From: Conchocele bisecta
Taxonomy: Eukaryota; Mollusca; Bivalvia; Lucinida; Thyasiridae
Assembly: GCA_029237695.1 (NCBI GenBank)
Contig: CM055275.1
Span: 12,970,899-13,034,898 of the forward strand
DNA length: 64,000 bases
Direction of reading: 5' to 3'
The notes beneath the pieces are model-generated. The model saw only the letters and a program-made list of their open reading frames with translations. It ran no database searches and had not been told where the DNA came from. Below, piece by piece: positions 10,847-24,000 of this stretch. The position numbers were made by a program, and so were the translations under genes. How positions within the stretch are numbered: position 1 is the first letter of the stretch; each line of letters opens with the position of its first letter.

Positions 10847-11337
10847 AATAGTAGGTTAGTGCCGTGAATGGGAAATACATCTGTAGCCTATTTCATCAAC
10901 ATTGCAAAGTATACTTTAGTAGCAAAGTATACTTTGAGGGAGAAATTTTAAATTTCATGATAAATTTATTAATTTTTATTATGCTGAATTTATTACATTA
11001 TCACAGCCAATTTGGCTGTGATAATGTAATAAATTCAGTATAATAATTCTGCATACTTTTAATCATGAAATATATGCATTTGTTAGTTCTATATGAAATA
11101 ATGCATTTCAGGAAAAATAAATGATTACTCCCTCAAAGTATACTTTGCTAGTAAAGTATACTTTGTAATGTTGGTGAAATCGGCTACTGGCAAGGCTTAG
11201 GGAACGGGATGGGCGAGCCTCTGCCAACCCTCAACCCGTTTCCGCAGTGATTAGGTCGTATTGGCAGGATATAAAAAAAACAAATTCACGGCTCTGTGTT
11301 TCACGGCTCATACGCACTGTGTTGACGGGATAAATCA
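10847..11337. mobile_element. Family 1 composite MITE, copy D, split by a second MITE
   Basis: The left piece (10847-10883) ends at AAATACATCTG. The right piece (11187-11337) resumes CTGGCAAGGCTTAGG and carries module 2, then an inverted module 1 ending GTGTTGACGGGATAAAT. The foreign 303 bp between them is the element at 10884-11186. Confidence 0.8.
10884..11186. mobile_element. Foldback MITE family 2 (TAGCCTATTTCA), complete copy
   Basis: Inverted ends TAGCC(T)ATTTCATCAACATT and AATGTTGGTGAAATCGGCTA enclose two AAAGTATACTTT palindromes per arm and a central hairpin (ATTACATTATCACAGCCAA). CTG sits on both sides (10881-10883 and 11187-11189), consistent with a 3-bp target duplication. A PIF/Harbinger-type origin is possible. 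Half-copies are at 47988-48108 and 54164-54294. Confidence 0.82.
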
Positions 11338-11882
11338 ATGTTGAGACCAGTTTGGCGATTTGTATGATTAAGCGTGTTTGGGTTTCTCTGAATTAAAATT
11401 GCATCTGTGGGATAAATAGATTTAATAGAACATTGCACGCACAAGCTTGAAGTCCGTGTTCTCCAGTCACAGCCACAAACGTATCGGTCTGCAAACAGCC
11501 TAGTACATAACCTACTTTAATCTTTCCCAGATCTCAACATTTATGCACATCTACTGGCAATATCAACAGCTCATGCAATCACATGCTTTATTGCGAGTTG
11601 GCATTGCCAATATATGTGTAGAAATGTTGATAATCTGGGCCAGAGTAATGCAGGAGCAGGAATGTCTGGGCCAGAGTAATGCAGGAGCAGAAATTTCTCG
11701 TGGTGTTAAATGTCCATATGTCACTCGTGCCTAACGGCACCCGTGAAATATAGACATTCCAAACCACTCGATGAAAATATATTTCATATTCGTTGCAAAA
11801 ATATGAATATCCTCTATATATTTCTTTTTAAAAACAAAAAAATACAAAGAGACAATTATTGAAATATTTTTCATTCTACAAT

Positions 11883-11990
11883 AATTATTTTTCAACCAAA
11901 GTATATGATGCTACCACTCATTGGAACCGTCTCGATGAGACGGTTCTAATGAGTGGTAACAACATATATTTCTGGTTAGTAATAGAGAAA
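11883..11990. mobile_element. Hairpin MITE family 3, copy 1
   Basis: A near-perfect stem (CCACTCATTGGAACCGTCTC and complement) is flanked by AAAGTATATGAT / AACATATATTTC arms. Related copies are at 42562-42665 and 52024-52128, with degraded relics near 55738-55930. Confidence 0.8.
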
Positions 11991-12104
11991 TAAATTGTCC
12001 GTATATGTCATATTCGTTGAAAAAATATGAATATCCTTTATACTCTGGGCCAGAATAACTCACGAGCTTTTGTATGAAGCAGACATGCACTGTATTAGGC
12101 TCAC

Positions 12105-12334
12105 CTCTATGCACTTTGGCTTCGTCTGGATTGATAGCTCATTAGGAATCGTCACAGTAAACCCGGAGCTCTGAGAAGAGTTCGTCACCTCAACTTGTGT
12201 GGATGAATGGGCGAACGATCTGCTCGTTATGTTGGTTGAAGAGTTCGGGGTTCGAATTTGTAAACTTTCCACAACACCGTGTTTCACCCATGGTCGTGCG
12301 GATACCATTTTCAATGTTGCTACGACACTGACGC
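12105..12334 (-). CDS. Internal coding exon of minus-strand gene
   Basis: The acceptor ATATTTAACATTTCAG and donor CATAGAG|GTGAGC bound 230 bp. Two bases complete the Gly codon begun at 32519, then 76 codons end in phase 0. The peptide runs VSVVATLKMVSARPWVKHGV at its start to SIQTKPKCIE. It is rich in Ser/Thr/Asn with NSS, NIT and NSS sequons, which suggests an extracellular or lumenal protein. The intron upstream is about 20 kb and is almost entirely the LTR retrotransposon; the element's edge is about 350 bp from this exon. Reading frame, both splice sites and phase all agree. Confidence 0.75.
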
Positions 12335-12736
12335 CTGAAATGTTAAATATTAAAATATTAATTCAGTCATCACTGTATAAAGAAATATTTCCGTGTTAGA
12401 ATGTTAAACATTAAAAACTTGTTTATGGAAACACAGTTATCGCCCCTGATATCTAGCGTGGCAATTCACGTTTGATATAAAATGATAATGTTGCCGATTA
12501 AAACGTCCATTGATGGTAAATGAATGTTTATATGCCCGAAAAATGTCATATATAAAGAAAGACGAAATAACTGTGTCTCCCTATACTACAACGGCTACCT
12601 GGGATGTGGGACACCAGGTTTAAAGCTACATGTCCACTCAGAAGGCACAACATGTTCTTTATAGGATTTAAATAAGTGTATAGTTGTCACGAATTGAAGC
12701 CGACTATTTTCTTTATCATCCATTATTTGTAACATT

Positions 12737-13078
12737 TGTAATACTAGTCTAGAGCACAATAATCGAATATTCTAGTACAGACTATCGAATAGGTATTCGT
12801 GTGTGAAATATCGCTCCGTGGAATACACCGTTGGAAAAAATAGCGCTTTTTTCCGAAACCGTGCACGGACCACCAGTATTGGATTTTGCACTGGTTATAT
12901 CTGGGTGATTTACACTGCTTATGCAGACTTGGATGCAAGCCTAATTACCTAGTAGGTCATATCTACGTATGACTGAATTATTTCAGATTAATTCACCAGA
13001 TATCTCATGAGCTAGACTGACTTTTAGAACATTAGTCCACTTACGCAAAATTGTAAGCCAAATGTTGGCACAGAGTTT
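12737..13078. mobile_element. ~340-bp insertion in the 5' LTR
   Basis: The two LTRs agree up to CCATTATTTGTAACA and again from TATTG(A/G)CAGGCAGACTACGG. The 5' LTR holds about 340 bp between these points, whereas the 3' LTR holds only about 25. I recognise no termini, so this could equally be a deletion in the 3' LTR. Confidence 0.6.
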
Positions 13079-13914
13079 TATATTGACAGGCAGACTACGG
13101 TAGGAAAGTTGTGCGCTAGTGATGCCATATATATATTATCTCAAACCATATTCTAGCAGTCGGACACTCAATACATTCTTGTGAAAACATTAGATCGCAA
13201 GCAATCACTGGGAATTGGTTAGTACATATGTTTTTAGTTACTTTCTAATGCTGCCATTTAAGTCTGAATCCTGCCAAGACCGGAAATTCTCCGCATTGTT
13301 ATCGTATCCTCGATAATATTGCCCTATTTCATTTACCTGAGTTATTTGGTCCCGTTTCGACCAAATGCCTGGTCAATAAAAGCCGTATGGCATGTATCCG
13401 CTGATGTAGATTATCTCCCTTAATCAAATCGAACTGATTCATTAATTCGTCGTGTTAACGTGTAAATGATAACGATTACAGGACTGGCATGTGGGAGTAT
13501 TCTGTGTGTATTGTAATGGCATATTATTCTCATATGTTTGTTTTTGCATGTCACTCCGACTAATTGCATTAGCAATTTATTCTATTTGTAAACGAAGGGC
13601 GAACACGATTGAAATGCTTAATAAAATTAGCTATGCATTTTATATTACGATTCAGTCCAATATCAGTTCTGCGCCCTGTACAATACATGAGAATATTGCC
13701 AATTTTAACATGTAACAATTGTAACGTGAATTTTCTGGACGACTTTCATTTACTCTATGGGGGACACATGTAAACTGCTAACCCAGTCGTCTGTACATTC
13801 ATTTTATTAAGTCATACACGTTCACAGTGTATTGTAAATATTGTAAATGCTATTGCGACCAGGATAGACCAGATCAGACAGTTCTGCTCAAATGCACTGA
13901 TTTATACGTCAGTA

Positions 13915-15619
13915 CAATGCAGTCTCCGTTTTTGTTCCACCGTAGACAACACTTCCAAACTCAACGCGAACGCAACGCGAACGCAACGGTTTGCTGTAGC
14001 GTTGTATACGTTGTTTAAACGTATAATACGGTTCGTACACGTGTAATACACATTGTCAAACCGTTTAGTTTAAAAGCGTTGTATACGTTGTTTAAACGTA
14101 TAATACGGTTCGTACACGTATAATACACATTGTCAAACCGTTTAGTATTAAAGCGTGTAATACGTTTAGCTTCAAGGCGTATAACACGCTTTGGCGTATA
14201 CATATGTAGCGAGGTGAAAGAGTTGAAACGTGTACAACGCTTTACCTGGAAGCGTGTAGCTATATGAAAGCGTTGAAACGTGTACAACGGTTACACGTTT
14301 TAACACAAATACCTGTTCGGCCCCGATCTCTTCGAGGCGTCCTTGTTTCGTCCCTTTTAAAATATCGCGAATACATACCCTCAGATCGAGTTCAAAGTAC
14401 ATCGGCGGTGTGATTTAGCACTTCAATTGATCCCTAATCCCTGATGACTAATGAGTCACGCTTTTAACACGACAGATGTACCTTGTCGTTTATCAAAATG
14501 TTTGAGAATTGTTGATCACGTGAGCCAGCTCATCAGGATCTGCGGCATTCCTATGTACATTTTATATACACAAAAATGACGCCTAATACAGCGTAATGTA
14601 ACAGTTCCTAACTTAATATGGAATAGCCCGGGCCGATAGTCCGTGTCAGTTAATTGGGGTGAAATATTACGAACACAGATAAACACAGTGCATGGTTTCT
14701 TTTTTTATTTTATTTTAACATCATCAAAAATGGCGAGTCTAGGAACTCTCGTATTATCTTTACGCCGAAGCCTGTCTATTTCAGTCACTAATGCGCTATA
14801 CACCTGTCCCCCGCGTGTGTTAAGATTAATCGATATTTGGAGAAACTGAATACACAGCGAGCTGCACACTGGTTTAACACGGATATGGCCCGCGGATATG
14901 TGTCATAAATTACTTGGTGGTCAAAACCGGTAAATTTACAAGGTTTATAGCGAAATAGCAGCCGACTGGCAATTTTTCTCGGACCGATTTTTAAGACTAG
15001 TTTTCAAATCTCAATCGGTCTGAGAGTTCAAAAATCGGTCCAGAACCGGAAAACTGAAAATGTTAGAAGCCCTGCAGTGAGTCTAGAAGTATATATATAC
15101 ACACACGAAGAACGATCAGAGCATGCGCATTCTACGCGATACAAGGTTGGCATACCAAAACGCGTAATGCGTTAAAACCCGTGGAAACGTGTTATACGTA
15201 TAACACGGTTTAATCTGTACGGTGCTGTGTACATGTATATGCGTGTAACCGTTCGTCAAAGAAAGCGTTAAATCGTTTAAAGGGTTTACCTTAGCGTTGT
15301 ATACGCTTACAACCGTTGTAGACGTTTACAACCGTTGTACACGGATTACACGCTTTTGAAACACAATACGTTGTTTACAACCGTTGTATACGTTTACAAC
15401 CGTTGTACACGGATTACACGCTTTTGAAACTCAATGCGTTGAACACGGTTTGTTCGACTTTCGCGCATGCGCAAGAGTGGGGAAACGCAACGCATGGCCG
15501 AAAACGTATTACACGTAGACGACACACGGTTTGAAACGCAACTAACGGAAACTCCACGGATACGCAACGCACAACACTTTGTACACGTATAAACACGGAA
15601 CATTTTGACAGAAACAACT
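13915..15619. mobile_element. 1.7-kb nested element with subterminal repeat arrays
   Basis: It is absent from the 3' LTR, where CAGTAAGCTG is continuous. GTA flanks it on both sides (13912-13914 and 15620-15622), suggesting a 3-bp target duplication. Both arms are packed with motifs of the type CGTTGTATACGTTTACAACC. The left arm has a 77-bp direct duplication (14001 and 14078), the right arm a 68-bp one (about 15341 and 15409). There is no transposase, so it is a non-autonomous DNA element of unknown superfamily. Confidence 0.7.
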
Positions 15620-15698
15620 GTAAGCTGCAATAAGGACATGATGTGAAGTATAATTTATTTCAATCATTGATGCTTTGGATCAGCCTGTGGAATCCTAT

Positions 15699-16198
15699 NN
15701 NNNNNNNNNNNNNNNNNNNNNNNNNNNNNNNNNNNNNNNNNNNNNNNNNNNNNNNNNNNNNNNNNNNNNNNNNNNNNNNNNNNNNNNNNNNNNNNNNNNN
15801 NNNNNNNNNNNNNNNNNNNNNNNNNNNNNNNNNNNNNNNNNNNNNNNNNNNNNNNNNNNNNNNNNNNNNNNNNNNNNNNNNNNNNNNNNNNNNNNNNNNN
15901 NNNNNNNNNNNNNNNNNNNNNNNNNNNNNNNNNNNNNNNNNNNNNNNNNNNNNNNNNNNNNNNNNNNNNNNNNNNNNNNNNNNNNNNNNNNNNNNNNNNN
16001 NNNNNNNNNNNNNNNNNNNNNNNNNNNNNNNNNNNNNNNNNNNNNNNNNNNNNNNNNNNNNNNNNNNNNNNNNNNNNNNNNNNNNNNNNNNNNNNNNNNN
16101 NNNNNNNNNNNNNNNNNNNNNNNNNNNNNNNNNNNNNNNNNNNNNNNNNNNNNNNNNNNNNNNNNNNNNNNNNNNNNNNNNNNNNNNNNNNNNNNNNN
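15699..16198. other. 500-N assembly gap inside the 5' LTR
   Basis: Exactly 500 N. The 13 bases before the gap (TGTGGAATCCTAT) are repeated immediately after it, and the intact 3' LTR reads straight through this point. The gap is probably a default-size join between overlapping contig ends and holds no missing sequence. Confidence 0.95.
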
Positions 16199-17252
16199 TG
16201 TGGAATCCTATAGTCTGATTAGAGTATACAGTGTTTATCATTAGTTATGTAATACTGTGAGTCTGCACAGGAAAATACTTGGCTCAGTTGCTCTTTATTA
16301 AGTTAGAGCAGTTGACCACGGGCAGTCTGATCAGGGTAAGGCCTGTCGCAATCAAATGTTTGTTTACTAATGGTAAATAACTGTGAATGACGTCTGTATT
16401 CACATGTACGACTGTGAAGATATATATCGTTGGGTACACTAGATATAGTGGCTGTTCATTAATGTGTTATATCGCATTCTCAGACTTATAAATTCCATCA
16501 GCCCCCTTCTTCCAATTAGTGAAAATATCTTTTTGTACATTGCAATTTATCATGTTTCATCATTGTAATATATGATGTTGTTTAGTATTGCCATGCAATC
16601 ATAATATTGATTTCATGTGCACTACTGTGACTATTATTGAGACTATAACACCTTACATTCTGGTAACAAAACCGTTGGTGTTTTGTAGTCCCAGCCAGTA
16701 AACCAGCCGGGCAGTCAGCCAGCCAGTCAGCAACCAGCGACGGCACGTCCATCCTGTGTGTATGCGTAGAACCAGTACGCAACACCTATTTATTCTGGAG
16801 TCCACAACACGACACCGTGTACCAGCGGGGACTCTGCTCCGCGTGGAACTAGGGCGTATCGAGTGGGGCATCATTCCGGTGACGTCATTCCGTCCAAGGA
16901 CGAGATGAATCTCGAAGGACGTTCACCCATGTGATATTGGCCCCATCCGCTGTATATTCTAGTTCCAAGTAACTTTACGACGTCATAAGAACGTCACTAT
17001 CATCATGGCGAAAACCGGAGTTGATTAACGGAACTCTAAAATCGGATCTTGAACCTGATCATGATGACGTATAATGTTGAACTATACCTACCTGTTCCAG
17101 AATCGTGAAGGTGCCTTGGTTGTGCGATTGCATTTGGCGGTTTCATCCAGGGGACGTTGTCCGTTTTGACATTACCATCCATTGTTTGTGCATTTCATTA
17201 TATGTAAATACATCATCATTGTAAATATATACCTCGTTGTCTCTATCCACAA

Positions 17253-18060
17253 AGTGGGGTTATAGTTTATTGGGAACAACGAGGATGGTGTGGAGAGGAC
17301 CCCAGGGTCATACTGGTGAAAATCAGTAACATGAGATAGGATTACTCTTGTCCGAGACGTCCGTTAAAGAAGGGATTACAAGTCAAAGTAGGGATTACAA
17401 CAAGGATAAGTGTTACCCCTGTCCATCTTACTGAGATATACATCCTAATCCTTACACTTACTATCTTGAAATATAACCCCGTTGATATTTGTTCAATCCA
17501 CCACAGGATCTGCGAGCCATCTACAGGTATTAGCCTCACCACCAAGACGTGCGGCAACCTGTACACCTCAACGCTAAGGTAAGTCTCTTTCACCCTGAGA
17601 TTTGTCAAAATGTTATTAACAAGATTTGTCAGAGCACAACGAAGCGCGCCCGGTGGCAGCAAAGGAACCGAGGGCACATTTGAAAACACAACGTGCTGGA
17701 TAAGGGAAACAAAATTTATGAGCCATTTACCAGAGCGTCTTAAGGTTTCGAGCGTACAAAGTATTTTACCTTGAACCTGGGCTTAGCAGAGGTACAGGAC
17801 CCTTGGAGCAATGCGTGTTTGAAATATGAAGCAAATCCAAGCAAGGAAACAGAAAATATAGGCCATTTACCCGAGCGTCCGAGTGTTAAGGTTTCGAGAT
17901 GCACAAAGTATGTGACATGGATCCTGGGCTTAGAAGGAGGGGGGTGGGGGGGCACAGACATGGATTTGCCACTGCGCAGTAGAGGACCCTTGGAGCTATG
18001 CGTGTGTGAAATATGAAGCAAATCCAAGCAGGGAAACAGAAAATATAGGCCATTATAATT
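17253..18060. repeat. Element leader with inverted dispersed-repeat fragment
   Basis: From 17253 to about 17705 the sequence is unique non-coding leader. From 17706 to 18060 two diverged units (CCGAGCGT...AAGGTTTCGAG...CTGGGCTTAG...GACCCTTGGAGC) match, in reverse complement, the repeat at 45390-45860. This fragment leads directly into the GGAC array, just as the 45-kb copy carries a GTAC tetranucleotide run at its equivalent end. Confidence 0.65.
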
Positions 18061-21000
18061 ATTAAGGACGGACGGACGGACGGACGGACGGGACGGACGG
18101 ACGGACGGACGGACGGACGGACGGACGGACGGACGGACGGACGGACGGACGGACGGACGGACGGACGGACGGACGGACGGACGGACGGACGGACGGACGG
18201 ACGTTCAAACATTTGAGAGTTATGAGGCACCGCTATATAAAAGATCAAAGGGTTAGCTCCTAAATATCAAAGAGTTAGCTCGTAAATTTACGAGGCACCG
18301 ACAATATCAAAGAGATCAAAGAAAACTAACCCTTACCCTAGCTCCTAAACCCCCGATGTTGGCCCGGACGGACGGACGGACGGACGGACGGACGGACGGA
18401 CGGACGGACGTTCTCGCGAATGGATACTTATGTGACCATTTGTTCTTTAAAAAGGTGTCACATAAACGGAATAAGTGTCACATAAATAAATTATTCGTTA
18501 GTTTTTTCTATTAGTTATGTTACTAACCCTAACCTTTAACAAGTCCATCCCTATGTGACATAGTCACGTAACTGCCAATTCGTGTGCCCGGACGGACGGA
18601 CGGACGGACGGACGGACGGACGGACGGACGGACGGACGGACGGACGTTCTCGCGAATGGATACTTATGTGACCATTTGTTCTTTAAAAAGGTGTCACATA
18701 AACGGAATAAGTGTCACATAAATAAATTATTCGTTAGTTTTTTCTATTAGTTATGTTACTAACCCTAACCTTTAACAAGTCCATCCCTATGTGACATAGT
18801 CACGTAACTGCCAATTCGTGTGCCCGGACGGACGGACGGACGGACGGACGGACGGACGGACGGACGGACGGACGGACGGACGGACGGACGGACGGACGGA
18901 CGGACGGACGGACGGACGGACGGACGGACGGACGGACGGACGGACGGACGGACGGACGGACGGACGGACGGACGGACGGACGGACGGACGGACGGACGGA
19001 CGGACGGACGGACGGACGGACGGACGGACGGACGGACGGACGGACGGACGGACGGACGGACGGACGTTCTCGCGAATGGATACTTATGTGACCATTTGTT
19101 CTTTAAAAAGGTGTCACATAAACGGAATAAGTGTCACATAAATAAATTATTCGTTAGTTTTTTCTATTAGTTATGTTACTAACCCTAACCTTTAACAAGT
19201 CCATCCCTATGTGACATAGTCACGTAACTGCCAATTCGTGTGCCCGACGGACGGACGGACGGACGGACGGACGGACGGACGTTCTCGCGAATGGATACTT
19301 ATGTGACCATTTGTTCTTTAAAAAGGTGTCACATAAACGGAATAAGTGTCACATAAATAAATTATTCGTTAGTTTTTTCTATTAGTTATGTTACTAACCC
19401 TAACCTTTAACAAGTCCATCCCTATGTGACATAGTCACGTAACTGCCAATTCGTGTGCCCGGACGGACGGACGGACGGACGGACGGACGGACGGACGGAC
19501 GGACGTTCTCGCGAATGGATACTTATGTGACCATTTGTTCTTTAAAAAAGGTGTCACATAAACGGAATAAGTGTCACATAAATAAATTATTCGTTAGTTT
19601 TTTCTATTAGTTTATGTTACTAACCCTAACCTTTAACAAGTCCATCCTATGTGACATAGTCACGTAACTGCCAATTCGTGTGCCCGGACGGACGGACGGA
19701 CGGACGGACGGACGGCGGACGGACGGACGGACGGACGGACGGACGGACGGACGGACGGACGGACGGACGGACGGACGGACGGACGGACGGACGTTCTCGC
19801 GAATGGATACTTATGTGACCATTTGTTCTTTAAAAAGTACATAAACGGAATAAGTGTCACATAAATAAATTATTCGTTAGTTTTTTTTCTATTAGTTATG
19901 TTACTAACCCTAACCTTTAACAAGTCCATCCCTATGTGACATAGGTCACGTAACTGCCAATTCGTGTGCCCGGACGGACGGACGGACGACGGACGGACGG
20001 ACGGACGGACGGACGGGACGGACGGACGGACGGACGTTCTCGCGAATGGATACTATGTGACCATTTGTTCTTTAAAAAGGTGTCACATAAACGGAATAAT
20101 GTCACATAAATAAATTATTCGTTAGTTTTTTCTATTATTATGTTACTAACCCTAACCTTTAACAAGTCCATCCCTATGTGACATAGTCACGTAACTGCCA
20201 ATTCGTGTGCCCGGACGGACGGACGGACGGACGGACGGACGACGGACGGACGGACGGACGGACGGACGGACGGACGGACGGACGGACGGACGGACGGACG
20301 GACGGACGGACGGACGGACGGACGGACGGACGGACGGACGGACGGACGGACGTTCTCGCGAATGGATACTTATGTGACCATTTGTTCTTTAAAAAGGTGT
20401 CACATAAACGGAATAAGTGTCACATAAAATAAATTATTCGTTAGTTTTTTCTATTAGTTATGTTACTAACCCTAACCTTTAACAAGTCCATCCCTATGAC
20501 TAGTCACGTAACTGCCAATTCGTGTGCCCGGACGGACGGACGGACGGAACGGCTGACGACGGACGGACGGACGGACGGACGGACGGACGGACTGGACGGA
20601 CGGACGACGGACGGACGGACGGACGGACGGACGGACGGACGGACGGACGGACGGACGGACGGACGGTCGGACGGACGGACGGCGGACGGACGGAACGGAC
20701 GGACGGACGGAGACGGACGACGGACGGACGGAACGGACGGAACGACGGACGGACGGACGGACGGACGGACGGAGGACGGACGGACGTTCTCGCGAATGGA
20801 TACTTATGTGACCATTTGTTCTTTAAAAAGGTGTCACATAAACGGAATAAGTGTCACATTAAATAAATTATTCGTTATTTTTTCTATTTAGTTATGTTAC
20901 TAACCCTAACCTTTACAAGTCCATCCCTATGTGACATAGTCACGTAACTGCCAATTTTGGTGCCCGGACGGACGGCGACGGACGGACGGACGGACGGACG

Positions 21001-24000
21001 GACGGCGGACGACGGACGGCGGACGACGTTCTCGCGAATGGACTTAGTGACCATTTGTTTCTTTAAAAAGGTGTCACATAAACGGAATAAGTGTCACATA
21101 AATAAATTATTCGTTAGTTTTTTCTATTAGTTTAGTTACTAAACCCAAACCTTTAACAAGTCCATCCCTATGTGACAAGTCGGACGGACGGACGGACACG
21201 GTTCGGACGAACGGACGGACGGACGGACGGACACGGACGGACGGACGGACGGACGGACGGACGTTCTCGCGAATGGATACTTATGTGACCATTTGTTCTT
21301 TAAAAAAAGGTGTCACATAAACGGAATAAGTGTCCACATAAATAAATTATTCGTTAGTTTTTTCTATTAGTTTTATGTTACTAACCCTAACCTTTAACAA
21401 GTCCATCCCTATGTGACATAGTCACGTAACTGCCAATTCGAGTGCGGACGGACGGACGGACGGACGGACGGACGGACGGACGGACGGACGGACGGACGGA
21501 CGGACGTACGTTCTCGCGAATGGATACATGTGCCATTTGTTCTTTAAAAAGGTGTACATAAACGGAATAAGTGTCACATAAATAAATTATTACGTTAGTT
21601 TTTTCTATTAGTTATGTACGAACCCTAACCTAACAAATCCATCTAGTGACATAGGTCACGTAAAGCCTTTCGGGTCGGATAGGGACGGAACAGGACGGAC
21701 GTGGACGGGACGGACGGACGGACGGAGGACGGAGACTCAGGCGGGAATGGATACTTATGTGACCATTTGTTCTTTAAAAAGGTGTCACATAAACGGAATA
21801 AGTGTTTCTTAATAAATTTAAAATATCTTAGTCTATAGTTTAATAAACTACCTAACAGTCCATTCTTTAAAAAAGTGACATAAGTCACGTACTTACTGCC
21901 CAATAACGTCCCGGACGAAACGACCCGGACGGACGGACGGACGGACGACGGACGGACGGCTCAGCAAGGATACTTTGTGACCATTTGTTCTTTAAAAAGG
22001 TGTCACATAAACGGAATAAGTGTCACATAAATAAATTATTCGTTAGTTTTTTTTCTATTAGTTATGTTATAACCCTAAACCTTTAACAGTCCATCCCTAT
22101 GTGAACATAGTACGTAACTGCCAATTCGTTGTGCCCGGACGGACGGACGGACGGAGGACGGACGGACGACGGAGTTCAAACTTTTGAGAGTTATGAGGGC
22201 ACCGCTATATGATCAAAGGGTTAGCTCCTAAATATCAAAGGTAGCTCGTAAATTTACGAGGACCGACAATATCGATCAAAGAAAAACTAACCTTACCCTA
22301 GCTCCTAAACCCCCGATGTTGGCCCGGACGGACGGAGTTCTGCGAATGGTACTTTGGACCATTTGTTCTTTAAAAAGGTGGTCACATAAACGGAATATGT
22401 CACATAAATAAATTATTCGTTAGGATTTTTTCTATTAGTTATGGTTTCTAACCCTAAACCTTTAACAAGGTCCATCTATGGACATGTCACGGACTGCCAA
22501 TTCGTGTGCCCTTGGGACGGACGGCGGACGGACGGAGACGGACGGACGGTACGGACGGCGTCGAATGGATACTTATGTGACCATTTGTTCTTTAAAAAGG
22601 TGTCACATAAACGGAATAAGTGTCACATAAATAAATTAATTCGTTAGTTTTTCTATTAGTTATGTTACTAACCCTAAACCTTTAACAAGTCCATCCCATG
22701 TGACATTAGTCACGTAACTGCCAATTCGTGTGCCCGGACGGACGGACGGACGGACGGACGGACGGACGGACGGACGGACGGACGGACGGAGGACGGACGG
22801 ACGGCGGACGGACGGACGGCGGACGGACGGACGGACGGACGGACGGACGGACGGACGGTACGGACGGACGGACGGACGGACGGACGGACTGGACGGACGG
22901 ACGGACGGACGACGGACGGACGGACGGACGTTCTTCAGCGAATGGATACTTATGTGACCATTTGTTCTTTAAAAAGGTGTCACATAAACGGAATAAGTGT
23001 CACATAAATAAATTATTCGTTAGTTTTTTTCTATAAGTTATGTTTACTAACCCTAAACCTTTAACAAGTCCACCCTAGTGACATAGTCACGTAACTGCCA
23101 ATTCGTGTGCCCGGACGGACGGACGGACGGACGGACGGACGGACGGACGGACGGACGGACGGTCGTTCTCGCGAATGGATACTTATGTGGACCATTTGTT
23201 CTTTAAAAAGGTGTCCACATAAACGGAATAAGTGTCACATAAAAATAAATTATTCGTTAGTTTTTTCTATTAGTTATGTTACTAACCCTAACCTACAAGT
23301 CCATTCCCTATGTGACATAGTCACTGTAACTGCCAATTGTTCGTGTGCCCGGACGGACGGACGGACGGACGGACGGACGGACCGGACGGACGGACGGAGG
23401 TTGGACGGACGGACGGACGGACGGACGGACGGACGGACGGACGGACGGACGGACGGACGGACATAAAACGGAATAAGTGTCACATAAATAAATTATTTCG
23501 TTAGTTTTTTCTATAGTTAGTTACTAACCCTAACCTTTAACAAGTCCATCTATGTGACTAGTCACGTAACTGCCAATTCGTGTCCCTTGGACGGACGGAC
23601 GGACGGGACGGAACGGACGGACGGACGGACGGACGGACGGACGGACGGACGTTCTCGCGATGGATACTTATGTTGGACCATTTGTTCTTTAAAAAGGTGT
23701 CACATAAACGGAATAAGTGTCACAAATAAATAAATTATTCGTTAGTTTTTTCTATTAGTTATGTTACTAACCTAACCTTTAACAAGTCCATCCTATGTGA
23801 CTAGTCCACGTAACTGCCAATTCGTGCCCGGACGGACGGACGGACGGACGGACGGACGGACGGACGGACGGACGTTACTCGCGAATGGATACTTAGTGAC
23901 CATTTGTTCTTTAAAAAGGTGTCACATAAACGGAATAAGTGTTCACATAAATAAATTATCGTTTAGTTTTTTCGATTAGTTATGTTACTAACCCTAACCT

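Larger units (their letters stand above)
12685..17252 (+). repeat. 5' LTR, enlarged by insertions
   Basis: It aligns with the 3' LTR over its ends and most of its length. It differs by an insertion at about 12737-13078, a 1.7-kb insertion at 13915-15619, an assembly gap and a roughly 30-bp segment near 16350. The match ends at CTATCCACAA (17252). The last 55 bp or so of the 3' LTR have no counterpart, so the 5' LTR end and any primer-binding site are lost or replaced. In one stretch (16501-16750 against 30976-31225) I counted about 6 differences in 250 bp. Confidence 0.88.

Noticed and set aside
15643..16244. 190-codon frames across 15.6-16.2 kb
   Set aside because: Almost entirely N; there is no sequence to translate.
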